The notes under the pieces were generated by a model, which was not told where the DNA came from, did no database searches, and worked only from the letters and a program-made list of their open reading frames with translations. From contig NZ_JH815203.1 in NCBI RefSeq assembly GCF_000296465.1, positions 744,001 to 808,000 of the forward strand: a stretch of 64,000 nucleotides of DNA, in the 5' to 3' direction. The DNA is from Barnesiella intestinihominis YIT 11860. Lineage in GTDB: Bacteria > Bacteroidota > Bacteroidia > Bacteroidales > Barnesiellaceae. Position 1 is the first letter of the stretch, and every line of letters starts with the position of its first letter. Position numbers and translations under genes: made by a program. This document shows positions 27,858 to 38,190 of this stretch, piece after piece.

Positions 27858-28856
27858 ATGCCTATACCCGGTAAAATAGCGATCATGGGAGGTGGCAGTT
27901 GGGCGACAGCTTTGGCAAAGCTGGCGCTTAATAATGCCGATAATATCCTATGGTACATGCGTCGAGACGACCGTATCGCCGATTTCAAACAAACAGGTCA
28001 CAATCCTGTATATTTGTCCGATGTCACATTCGACACATCTCGAATACATTTCAGTTCCGACATCAACGAAATCGCCGATGCGGCCGACACATTGCTCTTG
28101 GTGACTCCATCGCCCTACATGAAGTCCCATTTAAAGAAACTGTCGGCCGACATCAGTAAAAAATTTGTCGTGACAGCGATAAAAGGAATCGTTCCCGACG
28201 AAAATATGATCGTCACCGAATACCTGCAAAATTTCTATCACGTGCCGGAATCCCACTTGGCCGTAATCGGGGGGCCATGCCATGCCGAGGAAGTAGCGCT
28301 CGAACGGCTCTCCTATCTCACCATCGGGTGTAACGATCTGCAAAAAGCGAGAAGTTTCGCCGACATATTGGCGAGTCCCAAGCTGAAAACCATTATCTCC
28401 TCCGATGTAAAAGGTATTGAATATTCTGCCGTATTAAAAAACGTCTATGCCATAGCCGCCGGGATTTGTCATGGTATGAAGAGCGGAGATAATTTTCAAG
28501 CTATGCTCGTATCCAACGCCTTGAACGAAATGGACCGTTTTTTACAAGCAGTCTCCCCATGCCGGGACAGAAACATCAGCGACTCGGTATATTTGGGAGA
28601 CCTTTTGGTTACCGCCTATTCCCGGTTCAGCCGCAATCACAATTTCGGATCCATGATAGGACGTGGTTACTCCGTCAGCGCCGCAAAAATGGAAATGGAG
28701 ATGATTGCCGAAGGATATTTCGGCACGAAGTGTATTTACGAAATAAACGAACGATACAAGGTGAACATGCCCATACTGCAATGTGTTTATGATATACTCT
28801 ACAAAAAAGTATTGCCCCGGCACGCCATCGAAAGTATATATGATACATTTCTGTAA
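27858..28856 (+). CDS. gpsA: Glycerol-3-phosphate dehydrogenase (NAD(P)+)
   Basis: 332 residues. The nucleotide-binding turn is GGGSWATALAKLA (about 11-23). Other marks are TAIKGIVPDEN, the GGPCHAEEVALERLSYLTIG substrate loop and the catalytic lysine in SAVLKNVYAIAAGICHG (about 195). It makes sn-glycerol-3-phosphate from dihydroxyacetone phosphate for phospholipid synthesis. It lies 6 bp after lysS. Confidence 0.96.
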   Translation: MPIPGKIAIMGGGSWATALAKLALNNADNILWYMRRDDRIADFKQTGHNPVYLSDVTFDTSRIHFSSDINEIADAADTLLLVTPSPYMKSHLKKLSADISKKFVVTAIKGIVPDENMIVTEYLQNFYHVPESHLAVIGGPCHAEEVALERLSYLTIGCNDLQKARSFADILASPKLKTIISSDVKGIEYSAVLKNVYAIAAGICHGMKSGDNFQAMLVSNALNEMDRFLQAVSPCRDRNISDSVYLGDLLVTAYSRFSRNHNFGSMIGRGYSVSAAKMEMEMIAEGYFGTKCIYEINERYKVNMPILQCVYDILYKKVLPRHAIESIYDTFL

Positions 28857-28877
28857 TACAACTAATATAGTGAAACT

Positions 28878-30221
28878 ATGAAATCAATCGAATTGAACAT
28901 TGAAAAAGCATTAGGCACTGTATCCAAAAGCGATGTATTCGCATTGGAAGACAAAGCGAAAAGCGGCATGGAAATGCTGCACAAAGGTACGGGTAAAGGA
29001 AATGACTTTTTAGGGTGGCTGCATCTACCCTCCGAAATAACAGAAGCCCATTTAGCAGACCTCGAAGCTGCTGCAAAACAATTGAAAGACCGTTGCGAAA
29101 TAGTAGTAGTCATTGGTATCGGAGGTAGCTACCTCGGGGCCAAAGCTGTTATCGAGGCTCTATCCGACTCATTCGAATTTCTTCGCTCGGAACATAAAAA
29201 TCCGCTCGTACTGTTTGCCGGACACAACATCGGCGAAGACTATTTGTTTGAACTGCAAACCCTCCTGAAAAATAAATCTTTTGGCATCGTCGTCATTTCA
29301 AAATCGGGAACGACAACAGAACCCGCCATTGCTTTCCGATTGTTGAAAGAACAGCTCGAAGCACAAGTAGGAAAAGACGAAGCCAAACATCGCATCATCG
29401 CCATAACCGATGCAAAAAAAGGTGCATTGCGTAAACTGGCCGACAACGTAGGATACAAAACTTTTGTCATTGCCGACAACGTAGGAGGCCGTTTCTCGGT
29501 ACTCACTCCCGTAGGACTATTGCCTATCGCCATAGCCGGATTCGACATCAGAACGCTGGTTTCCGGAGCGGTAGCTATGGAAAAAGCGTGTGGAGAAGAT
29601 ATTCCTTTCGAGAAAAACCCCGCAGCGATTTATGCTGCCACCCGAAATGCTTTATATCAAAGCGGAAAGAAAATAGAAATCCTCGTCAACTTCAATCCTA
29701 AATTACACTTCTTCGCAGAATGGTGGAAACAACTCTACGGAGAAAGCGAAGGAAAAGAAAACCTCGGAATCTATCCGGCGTCTGTCGACTTCACGACCGA
29801 TTTACATTCGATGGGACAATGGATTCAGGAAGGTGAAAGAACCATCTTCGAAACCGTTCTTTCGGTTGCCCAAATGAAACATACGGTAAATATCCCTTCC
29901 GACAAGGATAATCTGGACGGGCTGAATTTCCTGTCGGGAAAGAGAGTGGACGAAGTAAACAAAATGGCCGAACTTGGGACTCAAATAGCTCACGTAGATG
30001 GCGGAGTCCCCAACCTTAAAATAGAAATACCCGAATTATCGGAGCTCTATTTGGGACAACTGATTTACTTCTTCGAAAAAGCCTGCGGCATTAGCGGTTA
30101 TATTTTGGGCGTAAACCCGTTTAACCAACCGGGAGTCGAAGCATACAAACGCAATATGTTCGCTTTGCTCAATAAACCCGGTTACGAAGAAGAAAGTAAA
30201 GCCATACAAGCTCGTATCTAA
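28878..30221 (+). CDS. pgi: Glucose-6-phosphate isomerase
   Basis: 447 residues, the short bacterial form. Motifs: [16 protein letters not shown] (about 78-93), [15 protein letters not shown] (phosphate binding, about 139-153), [16 protein letters not shown] and the catalytic GEERTIF-like segment GERTIFET. It interconverts glucose-6-phosphate and fructose-6-phosphate. It is the third gene of the lysS cluster and is closed by a strong terminator. Confidence 0.97.
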   Translation: MKSIELNIEKALGTVSKSDVFALEDKAKSGMEMLHKGTGKGNDFLGWLHLPSEITEAHLADLEAAAKQLKDRCEIVVVIGIGGSYLGAKAVIEALSDSFEFLRSEHKNPLVLFAGHNIGEDYLFELQTLLKNKSFGIVVISKSGTTTEPAIAFRLLKEQLEAQVGKDEAKHRIIAITDAKKGALRKLADNVGYKTFVIADNVGGRFSVLTPVGLLPIAIAGFDIRTLVSGAVAMEKACGEDIPFEKNPAAIYAATRNALYQSGKKIEILVNFNPKLHFFAEWWKQLYGESEGKENLGIYPASVDFTTDLHSMGQWIQEGERTIFETVLSVAQMKHTVNIPSDKDNLDGLNFLSGKRVDEVNKMAELGTQIAHVDGGVPNLKIEIPELSELYLGQLIYFFEKACGISGYILGVNPFNQPGVEAYKRNMFALLNKPGYEEESKAIQARI

Positions 30222-30242
30222 TTAAACATAACGTAAATGTAG

Positions 30243-30275
30243 GAACAGCCTGCCGAAAAATTCGGCAGGCTGTTC
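30243..30275 (+). terminator. Terminator of the lysS-gpsA-pgi operon
   Basis: A 15-bp perfect stem: GAACAGCCTGCCGAA (30243-30257) with TTCGGCAGGCTGTTC (30261-30275), then TTTT. Confidence 0.95.
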
Positions 30276-30353
30276 TTTTAAAATATCTTATCAAATAAAT
30301 TTTTCTATATATTTTTAATATCTTTACTCCCTATAAAACATAACCCTTAGATC

Positions 30354-32204
30354 ATGAGAAGATTAGCTACTCTTATTTTATCGTTATGGGGAATTGCACT
30401 CTCCCATGCCGCTCTTGAAGTCCCCAAAGCTCTACCCGCAACCGATATTACTGAAAATTCCTTTACCGCAAACTGGCAATCTGTATCTCAGGCTTCGGCT
30501 TACAATTTGAATGTTTTTGCCTATAAAATGGAAGATTGCGGGACAGAAACAGTAAAAGTCACAGAAAGTTTTGAGGGATTAGTGCCTCGTTCTTCCGGGT
30601 CAAAACGAAATAAATACATAGACTCTAACCTATCCGTATTCCCCGAAAATTGGAAAATCGACGTGAATACCGGCTCTATTCGCCAATTATATACGACCAA
30701 TGTCGCCGGAGATACCACATCTGTTTATTCGGGGAAAATAGCTCTTGCATTCGATGCCACAGGCGATTCGATTGTTACCCCTGTATTACCGGCTCCCGCC
30801 TCGAAATTTTCGTTTTGGATAAAAAACGCCAATGCCACCGGAACAGTCGCAGTTTACGGATTTGACGGCTTTCAATGGCACTCTCTCGGTGAAGCCTCAA
30901 CAATTAGTTATCGAAGTGGGGGAATAGCCGATTTTTCCGCCAATATCCCGGTGGGGTGTATTCAGTTCAAAATGATTTATACCGATGAAAATCCAGATCT
31001 AAACAGTCCCACGGCTATTGACGAAATAAGTTATACTTATGGCGGTATCGTAAAAACACGGGATTATCTTGTCGAAAACAAACGAATCACAGAAACGTCA
31101 GCTCCCGTAACCGGACTCAAAGACAATACCGATTATTTTTACACGGTAAAAAGCACCAACGGCTCTGAAACTTCTTTGGAATCAAATATGATTGATGTAT
31201 TCGGATATGCAGGTTCCCTTTCCAAACCTGTACTCAAAGAATTCACCGATATTAAAGGGGGGCAATATACAGCCAACTGGAACACAGTCATCGGGTCCAA
31301 CGGATATGTCGTTTACAATGTTTATACCCACATTGCCCAAAGAGACGAAACAAAAACCATTCTCCACGAAAATTTCGATGCTTTTACGGGAGGCACGATC
31401 GATCTTCCGGCAGAAGACGACGGTACAACGAATTACGACGAATATACAACGGTCCCTGACTGGTCTGTTAATTTCGGATGCTGGACGGAAGGCATGCTCA
31501 GTGGTATCAATATTCAGACCCCCGTCATCAGCACAACCAATACAAATGGTTGTACAGTCAACGTACGAGTATATGGAGCCAAAGGAGACAAAATCGACTT
31601 TAACAACTACTACTCACAAGGTACTCCCGAGAAAATAACCAAATTTCTCACACAAGAAGGCTATAATAATTTGACAATAGACTTTAAGCATAGCAGTGAA
31701 CAAATGTATATCGAATTATATTTCAGGCAACTCGATTATACCAAAGAAATCTATCTCGACGAATTCACAATGACTCAAACTCTTTCAAAGGGAGACCGGT
31801 TTAGCTATAACTACGATTATACCCTCGTCGAAGGCCGCAGGACGAACAGTTACACTTTTACAGATCTACCCAAAGCATGGGGTGACCAATTTGCATTTCG
31901 CATGAGTGCCTATGCAGTAGTGGGCGACGATCTTTACCAATCTCAATGGACAGAACTGACAGAAGTTCCCGTTCCCTCGAATATAGACAATACCCGTCGA
32001 GAAAACCAAGAGATCAAGGTTATTTCCTATCCCGGCAACACAATTATACGACTTCTTGTACCCCAAGAAATTATCATCAGCGACCTACAAGGTCGAATCG
32101 TAGCCCAAGTTCAAGGTGTTGAGGGAGATAACTCCATCTCATTGAAGCAAGGGATTTATTTGTTGCGATGTGGTAACCATTGTCAAAAATTTATCTGTCG
32201 ATAA
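30354..32204 (+). CDS. Secreted multidomain protein with T9SS-like C-terminal tail
   Basis: 616 residues with a signal peptide (to SHAALE). Two fibronectin-III-like units occur (ENSFTANWQSVSQASAYNL; GGQYTANWNTVIGSNGY), each followed by a jelly-roll-like region (about 65-230 and 355-490). The last 75 residues (IDNTRRENQEIKVIS to GIYLLRCG) look like a type IX secretion sorting domain: KV..YPG.T.I, then IIISDLQGRIV, then ISLKQGIYLL. No catalytic residues are recognised; a surface binding or adhesive role is likely. Terminators on both sides make it a single-gene unit. Confidence 0.75.
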   Translation: MRRLATLILSLWGIALSHAALEVPKALPATDITENSFTANWQSVSQASAYNLNVFAYKMEDCGTETVKVTESFEGLVPRSSGSKRNKYIDSNLSVFPENWKIDVNTGSIRQLYTTNVAGDTTSVYSGKIALAFDATGDSIVTPVLPAPASKFSFWIKNANATGTVAVYGFDGFQWHSLGEASTISYRSGGIADFSANIPVGCIQFKMIYTDENPDLNSPTAIDEISYTYGGIVKTRDYLVENKRITETSAPVTGLKDNTDYFYTVKSTNGSETSLESNMIDVFGYAGSLSKPVLKEFTDIKGGQYTANWNTVIGSNGYVVYNVYTHIAQRDETKTILHENFDAFTGGTIDLPAEDDGTTNYDEYTTVPDWSVNFGCWTEGMLSGINIQTPVISTTNTNGCTVNVRVYGAKGDKIDFNNYYSQGTPEKITKFLTQEGYNNLTIDFKHSSEQMYIELYFRQLDYTKEIYLDEFTMTQTLSKGDRFSYNYDYTLVEGRRTNSYTFTDLPKAWGDQFAFRMSAYAVVGDDLYQSQWTELTEVPVPSNIDNTRRENQEIKVISYPGNTIIRLLVPQEIIISDLQGRIVAQVQGVEGDNSISLKQGIYLLRCGNHCQKFICR

Positions 32205-32270
32205 CGAAGAAACGAGCAAAACGAAAATCGGATTCAACATTTAGTCGATATAATTAAAACGTTCACATTT

Positions 32271-32315
32271 AAAATAAAACGAGATTACCTCCAAAAGATA
32301 ATCTCGTTTTATTTT
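32271..32315. terminator. Terminator between convergent genes
   Basis: A 17-bp perfect stem: AAAATAAAACGAGATTA (32271-32287) with TAATCTCGTTTTATTTT (32299-32315). It can serve both the plus gene and the minus SusE/F-like gene. Confidence 0.9.
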
Positions 32316-32408
32316 TATTTCAACAGCCCGATTACTTTAAAATCCCGATAGCGGAACACAGGCTCGTGTCGATTAACTATTATAACAAATTCCAATCTAA
32401 GTCCAGAT

Positions 32409-33776
32409 TCAATCAACAAAAACTTTGAACTCGGCAACTTGCGTACCATCTTCACGGTGAAGGACTACGATATAATAACCACGAGAGAGGCTAATGTCCG
32501 TACCACCTATAAAAACATCTTCCGAGACGAGACACCCATCAAGGGCAAATACACGAACCTGCAACTGTAAATTGTTTTTACTTCGCAAGAAAAGCGTATT
32601 ATCCGAACTATAATAGATCAACTCGCCAGATGTTTTAATCGATTCAACGCCACTGCCTTCCGTTTCTTCATTATCCACCCTCAATTTCATTCGGTTAAGG
32701 TCGAGCGTCAGAATACAATGATTTGTCTTGGGAAGCACAAACTTATAGTCATTTCCCTCCTCAAACGAATTATACTCATAAATAACATCATGTTCCTCGC
32801 CAAAACGAATAGGTTCATCTTTTGTCCTAGCCACATAACAACGTTCCCAAGTTCCTCTTCTACGAAGGAATTTGAAATCGCCGGCCTCTACATCTCCTTC
32901 CCAACGATATACACCCTCTGCGATCGGGGTCATCACCATAGGATGGGCATTATCCCAACCACAAGGCATAGCCGCTCCAACAGCAAAAACCGAAAGAGGA
33001 AATGGATTCTCTACCAAATCCGGTTCAAACTTTTCGACGGTAAGTGTAAGATTGAGTAAATCGACTTTCAATTCATAATATCCATCTCCACTTCGGTCAG
33101 CCGGAATAGTCCACTTATTATCCTCTCCATTCAAACGCATTTTCAAAGGTTGTCCCACCTTTCCCGAAATAGAAAAATCTCCACTCGATGCAGGGTGATA
33201 TTTATCGTCCCAGCTCAATCGTTTCAAAAACATGAAACTACCGCACTCGTCACCCTCATCGTTATAGCGCATGACACCCTTATAATAGAAAATATAAGGA
33301 TATGTCCGATCCACTTCTAAGGCTTTGGCATCCTGAAACTTCCAAAATTGAATCTCTCGATTAAACGGGCCTCCTATGATATACAAGTTTTTAGGCAATT
33401 CGAGCCGTTCAGCCTTCAAACTTTTTGCATTACCATCGACTGTAAGGGTCAATCTATATACATCGGTCTCGCTCGCATACCGGATACACAACCCTCGCTC
33501 GTCTTCACCGGCCTCTCGCAAAGGTATAGAATCGCCCAAAGGATTATTACTACCACATTCATGGACATACTCCGTTATACCATCGGTCAATTTAAACAAA
33601 ACTTCCGGCAAGCCACCCACGTAAACAAACTCCTTTCCATCGTCTCCCACCGGAGAAAGCACGACGGGAATCTTTAATTCAGCCGTATCTCCAACAAGCC
33701 GCCAATCTGCTCTCGCAGTTAGAACAAATCCAAACAAGAGAAGTAAAACGGCCATATTCTTGCAAAATCTTTTCAT
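32409..33776 (-). CDS. SusE/SusF-like outer-membrane protein with sorting-domain-like tail
   Basis: 455 residues with a signal peptide (to LTARA). The SusE/F pattern is seen twice: LYIIGGPFNREIQFWKF then FMFLKRLSWDDKYH, and VFAVGAAMPCGWDNAHPM then FKFLRRRGTWERCYV (about 125-225 and 250-345). In the Sus system these domains bind starch at the surface. There is no lipobox at the start. The C-terminal 70 residues (VESIKTSGELIYYSS to EFKVFVD) resemble a T9SS sorting domain instead. It sits 15 bp downstream of the GH31 gene and is very probably co-transcribed with it. Confidence 0.8.
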   Translation of the reverse strand: MKRFCKNMAVLLLLFGFVLTARADWRLVGDTAELKIPVVLSPVGDDGKEFVYVGGLPEVLFKLTDGITEYVHECGSNNPLGDSIPLREAGEDERGLCIRYASETDVYRLTLTVDGNAKSLKAERLELPKNLYIIGGPFNREIQFWKFQDAKALEVDRTYPYIFYYKGVMRYNDEGDECGSFMFLKRLSWDDKYHPASSGDFSISGKVGQPLKMRLNGEDNKWTIPADRSGDGYYELKVDLLNLTLTVEKFEPDLVENPFPLSVFAVGAAMPCGWDNAHPMVMTPIAEGVYRWEGDVEAGDFKFLRRRGTWERCYVARTKDEPIRFGEEHDVIYEYNSFEEGNDYKFVLPKTNHCILTLDLNRMKLRVDNEETEGSGVESIKTSGELIYYSSDNTLFLRSKNNLQLQVRVFALDGCLVSEDVFIGGTDISLSRGYYIVVLHREDGTQVAEFKVFVD

Positions 33777-33791
33777 ATTTTTCTCTTTTTA

Positions 33792-36101
33792 TTATTCAAT
33801 GATTACGGTTATAGCTGAACTGCATGCTCTTTTCGGTACGGAGATCACGATCTTTTTACCCTCGGCATCATACTCATAGACAGCATGCGTTCCATCGGAA
33901 AAAGTGACCTTTGTCGGAGCCTCGTTCCGAGCCAAAAATTCAAGACGATAAGCCCGTTCTTCCGGCATATCGTCGAATGATCCGGTACGAGGATAAATAG
34001 TACAAGAGGTTCTTCCGTCCTCGGTATTTTGCGTAATTCTTGTAAATGTACAAGCTGTTTGATAATCAGCGTTGTTTCCGGCATCCTCATAATAATTAAA
34101 TTCGCCTCTGGCTCCGGGTGTAAACTGCAAAGTGAGTGTTTCAGGCCGTTTTTTCAGGTGCATCATACGAGGATAAAGCGGAATGATAGCACCCTCGCGA
34201 TAATAATAAGGAATCTGTTCACGAGTGAACGAACGAGTAACGACCGAACCACCGTCGATTAACTCACCCGTCATCACTTCATACCACTTGCCCTCAGGTA
34301 GCCAAATATCTTTTTCACTGACATTCGTTCCTTTATCCGACGAAGTGACGGGGGCTACGAGTATATCGTTTCCAAACATATACTGTCCCTCATAACGGTA
34401 AGCCTCATCTGCTTCGGGATAATCATAATACATAGGACGACACATGCCCACTCCCGTATCGTACGACCAACGTGCCATCGTATAAATATAAGGTATCAAA
34501 GCATAACGCAAATAAATGGCATCACGCATCTGCTCAAAATTAGCATATTTCCAAATGCGACGTTCGATATGGCCGGCAGCCGTAGCATGTGTACGCAATA
34601 TAGGAGAGAAGACCCCGTATTGAATCCACCGCAAATACAACTCGGCATCGTTGGCTCCCTCCTGATTATGACCTCCTATATCATGACTCCAATAACCATA
34701 ACCGACATTAGATGCGGTAGCTGTAAAATAGGGCTGAAAAGCCAACGAAGAAAAAGTCGCTTCCGAGTCTCCCGAAAAACCGATAGGATAACGATGATTA
34801 CCCAACCCACCCCAACGATGAAAGATAAACGGCCGATTTTTTGCCTGCAATTTTTTATCGTTGAAAAACACATGATTCAACCAAAAAGTATTACCTAAAT
34901 TCGGTTCATTCTGCGCAATCATCCACTGTTGCCAATCGACCCACCAAAAATCGACACCGATATTTTCATGAGGCCGTAAAATATGTTCGAAAAAGGCCTT
35001 GTAGAAATCCTTGTTTTCGATATTCCAACGAATGGTACCGTCTTCGTTAGTCAGACTATCGGCCTTTATATCGGAATAACGTCCGGCCAAATCGGCATAC
35101 AAAGCATCATAATTATCCTCTTTTGGGAAAACACCATCGGCCGGATGCAAATTAAGTGTCGTATTCAAATTTTGTTCATCGTGCAACCAAGAGATAAAAC
35201 CGGCAGGATCGGGGAAAAGAGCTTTATTCCAACTCCAACCGGTCCACTCGGTTCCATCGGTAGAACCGGTCTTACCATTACGATGCCAATCCATATCTAT
35301 AACGAGTACATCCATAGGAATATCACGCGAACGTATTTCATTTACAATATCGCGCATATCTTGCTCGGTATAACGTTGAAACTTAGAGTACCAATATCCA
35401 AATACATAAAGCGGAGGCAACGGAATCTTACCGGCTATCTTGGTGAAATCGCCAAGAGCCTTTTTATAATCATGCCCATAACCCATGAAATACATATCAA
35501 GAGCGGCGGTATCCTTACGTTGAGCGACCCAATCCATACCCCCATTCGTATCTCTCTCGAACATAAGACTCAGACTACCGTCTTTGCGAGGTTCTCGTTC
35601 ATCGATCACAGCCCAACCAACACGAGAAAGTAACCCATTCTCCAACCATTCACGCACATCGCCCTCTGCTCTATCCAAAGTTCTAGTCGTTCCTTTCAGA
35701 TTATACGGGTCTTGTTTCCCAGGATACCACACCTCTTCGACCCCGTTCACATCGAGTGTAATTTGTAAATTAGGATTACAACGATCATTGCTTACCGGAT
35801 ATGTACCCAGTTTATAACGCAGTTCCAGTTTATCGGTTGTAAGATAAAGATATCCGTCACGTTCCTCTTGGGTAAAATTCGGAACCGGAAGATGGCGATT
35901 AATGACTACAAAGGACGCGCGATCCTCAAACTGCAATTTCGCACTATATTCTATACGAATCATTTCGGGAGTCAACACCGTAAAGCGCATGTTACCCGAC
36001 TTCACAATAGCCTTTTCATCGGCCATCGAATTATCCTGCGCCCCGACAGTACACGCAATGAAAAGTCCCAAAATACTTAGGAGTACATGTTTTTTAATCA
36101 T
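33792..36101 (-). CDS. Glycoside hydrolase family 31
   Basis: The start at 36101 gives a signal peptide MIKKHVLLSILGLFIACTVG and a 769-residue protein; the longer frame to 36164 adds an unsuited leader. N-terminal beta domain (about 25-200), (beta/alpha)8 barrel (about 210-560), then DUF5110-type C-terminal beta domains. Catalytic candidates are Asp in DFWWVDWQQW (the nucleophile position) and Asp in FSGDSEATFSSL (acid/base). The usual WxDxNE motif is replaced by WWVDWQQW, a known GH31 subgroup. WSHDIGGH and LRTHA line the sugar-binding site. The activity is alpha-glucosidase or alpha-xylosidase type. Confidence 0.93.
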   Translation of the reverse strand: MIKKHVLLSILGLFIACTVGAQDNSMADEKAIVKSGNMRFTVLTPEMIRIEYSAKLQFEDRASFVVINRHLPVPNFTQEERDGYLYLTTDKLELRYKLGTYPVSNDRCNPNLQITLDVNGVEEVWYPGKQDPYNLKGTTRTLDRAEGDVREWLENGLLSRVGWAVIDEREPRKDGSLSLMFERDTNGGMDWVAQRKDTAALDMYFMGYGHDYKKALGDFTKIAGKIPLPPLYVFGYWYSKFQRYTEQDMRDIVNEIRSRDIPMDVLVIDMDWHRNGKTGSTDGTEWTGWSWNKALFPDPAGFISWLHDEQNLNTTLNLHPADGVFPKEDNYDALYADLAGRYSDIKADSLTNEDGTIRWNIENKDFYKAFFEHILRPHENIGVDFWWVDWQQWMIAQNEPNLGNTFWLNHVFFNDKKLQAKNRPFIFHRWGGLGNHRYPIGFSGDSEATFSSLAFQPYFTATASNVGYGYWSHDIGGHNQEGANDAELYLRWIQYGVFSPILRTHATAAGHIERRIWKYANFEQMRDAIYLRYALIPYIYTMARWSYDTGVGMCRPMYYDYPEADEAYRYEGQYMFGNDILVAPVTSSDKGTNVSEKDIWLPEGKWYEVMTGELIDGGSVVTRSFTREQIPYYYREGAIIPLYPRMMHLKKRPETLTLQFTPGARGEFNYYEDAGNNADYQTACTFTRITQNTEDGRTSCTIYPRTGSFDDMPEERAYRLEFLARNEAPTKVTFSDGTHAVYEYDAEGKKIVISVPKRACSSAITVIIE

Positions 36102-36241
36102 AAATACATAAATTTTTAATAGAAAGATTAAAGTCGTTCTACCATTATGACACAAAAAATACACATACCCCCTACATACCTGAAAAATTTTTGCTTTTAC
36201 ATGTTTTGTTATACGATATCGATAATATTTTGAATCGAATA

Positions 36242-36280
36242 AAAAAGGAAAGGGCTACAAAATGTAGCCCTTTCCTTTTT
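36242..36280 (-). terminator. Terminator after the 263-residue lipoprotein gene
   Basis: An 18-bp perfect stem: AAAAAGGAAAGGGCTACA (36242-36259) with TGTAGCCCTTTCCTTTTT (36263-36280). Confidence 0.95.
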
Positions 36281-36302
36281 TATTTTTAAACCATTCTATT
36301 TA

Positions 36303-37094
36303 TTATTCCGCTTCATACTCTATGGCGTCGCTTTCTGTATCATCGTCTTCCAACGCCTGAGCATCCGTTAAGATGGTTTTCACAAAGGTTGGTTTCTCAT
36401 TAAACAAAACGATAGCAGATTGATTCCCGTCCGGAGTAATAAACTCTACCTGAGCAGCAACACCCAAAACCTCAGTCGTATCACGACCGACATAGCGAGC
36501 GATTAAATCATACGATTGTATATAATCGTCTACATTCGTGGCGACAAATTGATCATAAGCCGATTTGGCGGTCTCATATTCTCGAATATACGAAAAGTCC
36601 CTATCCTTGTCAAATTTTACATAAGCTTCATGATCTTTGGGCAAACGCTCCATAGCCTGTTTATATCCTTCTATTTTCGAAGCATAATTACGGTCATTCC
36701 CATGTGAACGCATAGCCTCTTTCAATTTTCGTTCATAATCGGCACGACGAGCAAACTGGCTGTTCTCATCGAGTTTATAATTATGTTCCGCTACCTCCAT
36801 CTCATATTTCAAACGTTGTTCGGTAGAAACGTAGCTATCGATAGCCTCTTGACGACCGGCTCGAAGACTATCGGCAACGGTCACTTCATGGAGAATTTCT
36901 ACTTGAATCGAATCGACTTTCTCTGCGGATAAGTTTTCATCGGCCGATAGAACCCACGTTCCAGACTTCAACTCCGATTTTACATATTCTTTAAATGCAC
37001 CGACATAATCTCCATCGGCTACTCCACCCCCACAGGCACATAAAACAGCACCCATTGCACACACCGGAATCCATTTACATAATAGTCTCTTCAT
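36303..37094 (-). CDS. Lipoprotein with charged helical region, unknown function
   Basis: 263 residues. The lipobox AVLCAC puts the acylated cysteine near residue 20, followed by a GGG linker. Residues about 60-190 are strongly charged and helical (VSTEQRLKYEMEVAEHNYKLDEN; RADYERKLKEAMRSH), likely coiled coil. A small beta-rich C-terminal portion (VAAQVEFITPDGNQSAIVLFNEKP) and an acidic tail follow. I do not recognise the family. It has its own promoter and terminator. Confidence 0.75.
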   Translation of the reverse strand: MKRLLCKWIPVCAMGAVLCACGGGVADGDYVGAFKEYVKSELKSGTWVLSADENLSAEKVDSIQVEILHEVTVADSLRAGRQEAIDSYVSTEQRLKYEMEVAEHNYKLDENSQFARRADYERKLKEAMRSHGNDRNYASKIEGYKQAMERLPKDHEAYVKFDKDRDFSYIREYETAKSAYDQFVATNVDDYIQSYDLIARYVGRDTTEVLGVAAQVEFITPDGNQSAIVLFNEKPTFVKTILTDAQALEDDDTESDAIEYEAE

Positions 37095-37178
37095 ATCCTT
37101 ATAACTTTATTTTATTTCAAAAAGCAGAAAAAACAAATCTTGATAATATCGAAATACAATCCATTTCCATATTTGCGA

Positions 37179-37210
37179 CAAAAATAGTACAAGCCCAACG
37201 CAGAAACAAG
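37179..37210 (-). promoter_or_regulatory. Promoter of the 263-residue lipoprotein gene
   Basis: The minus strand has CTTG (37207-37210), a 20-nt spacer, then TATTTTTG (37179-37186). The 348-bp gap 37095-37442 holds this, a second minus-strand TATTTTTG (37255-37262) and the plus-strand promoter below; no gene is seen. Confidence 0.6.
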
Positions 37211-37384
37211 TTTGATTAGTAATGCCGAAACTCGACCTATTCTCGTATCTATTGCAAAAATAATGGATTATCACAGAATACAAACATTTATGCCTTAATT
37301 TTACATCTTGTTAAATTTTTAACAAACCAGAAATAAACCCAATATCCAATCTCAAACAAAATAAAAGTCTTTCAACATCACTTC

Positions 37385-37416
37385 TTTGGCTAATTATCTC
37401 AAAAGCTCTATTTTTG
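37385..37416 (+). promoter_or_regulatory. Promoter of the HAD-aroB operon
   Basis: TTTG (37385-37388), a 20-nt spacer and TATTTTTG (37409-37416): a full consensus match 26 nt before the TTG start. Confidence 0.75.
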
Positions 37417-37442
37417 TAGAATAAAACAAGAAACACGACATT

Positions 37443-38180
37443 TTGGAAAATATCGCTATTAAAAACTATCTTTTACAGCACAACGTGCCTTGCATTACTC
37501 CTAAGGCCGCGCTTATCGATATGGACGGAGTTCTCTACGACTCGATGAAAAATCATGTCGAAGCTTGGTATCGTACACTCACCCCTATGGGATTCAAATG
37601 TTCCAAAGATGAATTTTATCTATACGAAGGACGAACAGGAGCCAGTACAATTAAATACTTGTTCGACAAACATTTCGGGAAACAGGTGTCCGATGACGAG
37701 TGTGCCGAGATTTATAAAATCAAGGAAAAACATTTCAACGCGTTGGAAAAAATCGTCCCCATGCCGGGAGCCGACCTCATGCTGCAACGAATCATCGGTA
37801 ACGGCATACGCCCTGTACTGGTCACAGGTTCGGGACAAGGTTCTCTCTTAGATCGGTTAGACCACGATTATCCCGGTGTATTCGAACAGCAATATAAGGT
37901 GACGGCATATGACGTAAAGATTGGGAAGCCGAGTCCCGAACCCTATTTAATGGGACTTTCCAAAGCCGGAGTCAAAGCGAACGAAGCGATTGTCATCGAA
38001 AACGCACCCTTAGGGGTAGTCTCCGGTACGGCAGCACAAATATTTACCATAGCAGTCAACACAGGCCCCATTCCGGCACAGGCACTCATCGAAGCCGGAG
38101 CCGATATGGTTTTCCCGTCCATGCCCGATTTCGCCAATCATGTCGACGAACTTATACACACGCTAAAAATCACCCGATAA
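37443..38180 (+). CDS. HAD-IA phosphatase, beta-phosphoglucomutase-like
   Basis: 245 residues, TTG start set by the promoter just upstream. HAD motifs: I LIDMDGVLYDS (nucleophile and acid Asp, about 24-34), II VLVTGSGQGS (about 117-126), III lysine in KIGKPSPEPY and IV VIENAPLGVVSG. The cap helix (GRTGASTIKYLF) matches the beta-phosphoglucomutase subgroup. The substrate is probably a small sugar phosphate but cannot be named. aroB follows 10 bp later. Confidence 0.88.
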   Translation: MENIAIKNYLLQHNVPCITPKAALIDMDGVLYDSMKNHVEAWYRTLTPMGFKCSKDEFYLYEGRTGASTIKYLFDKHFGKQVSDDECAEIYKIKEKHFNALEKIVPMPGADLMLQRIIGNGIRPVLVTGSGQGSLLDRLDHDYPGVFEQQYKVTAYDVKIGKPSPEPYLMGLSKAGVKANEAIVIENAPLGVVSGTAAQIFTIAVNTGPIPAQALIEAGADMVFPSMPDFANHVDELIHTLKITR

Positions 38181-38190
38181 TATCATCTGT

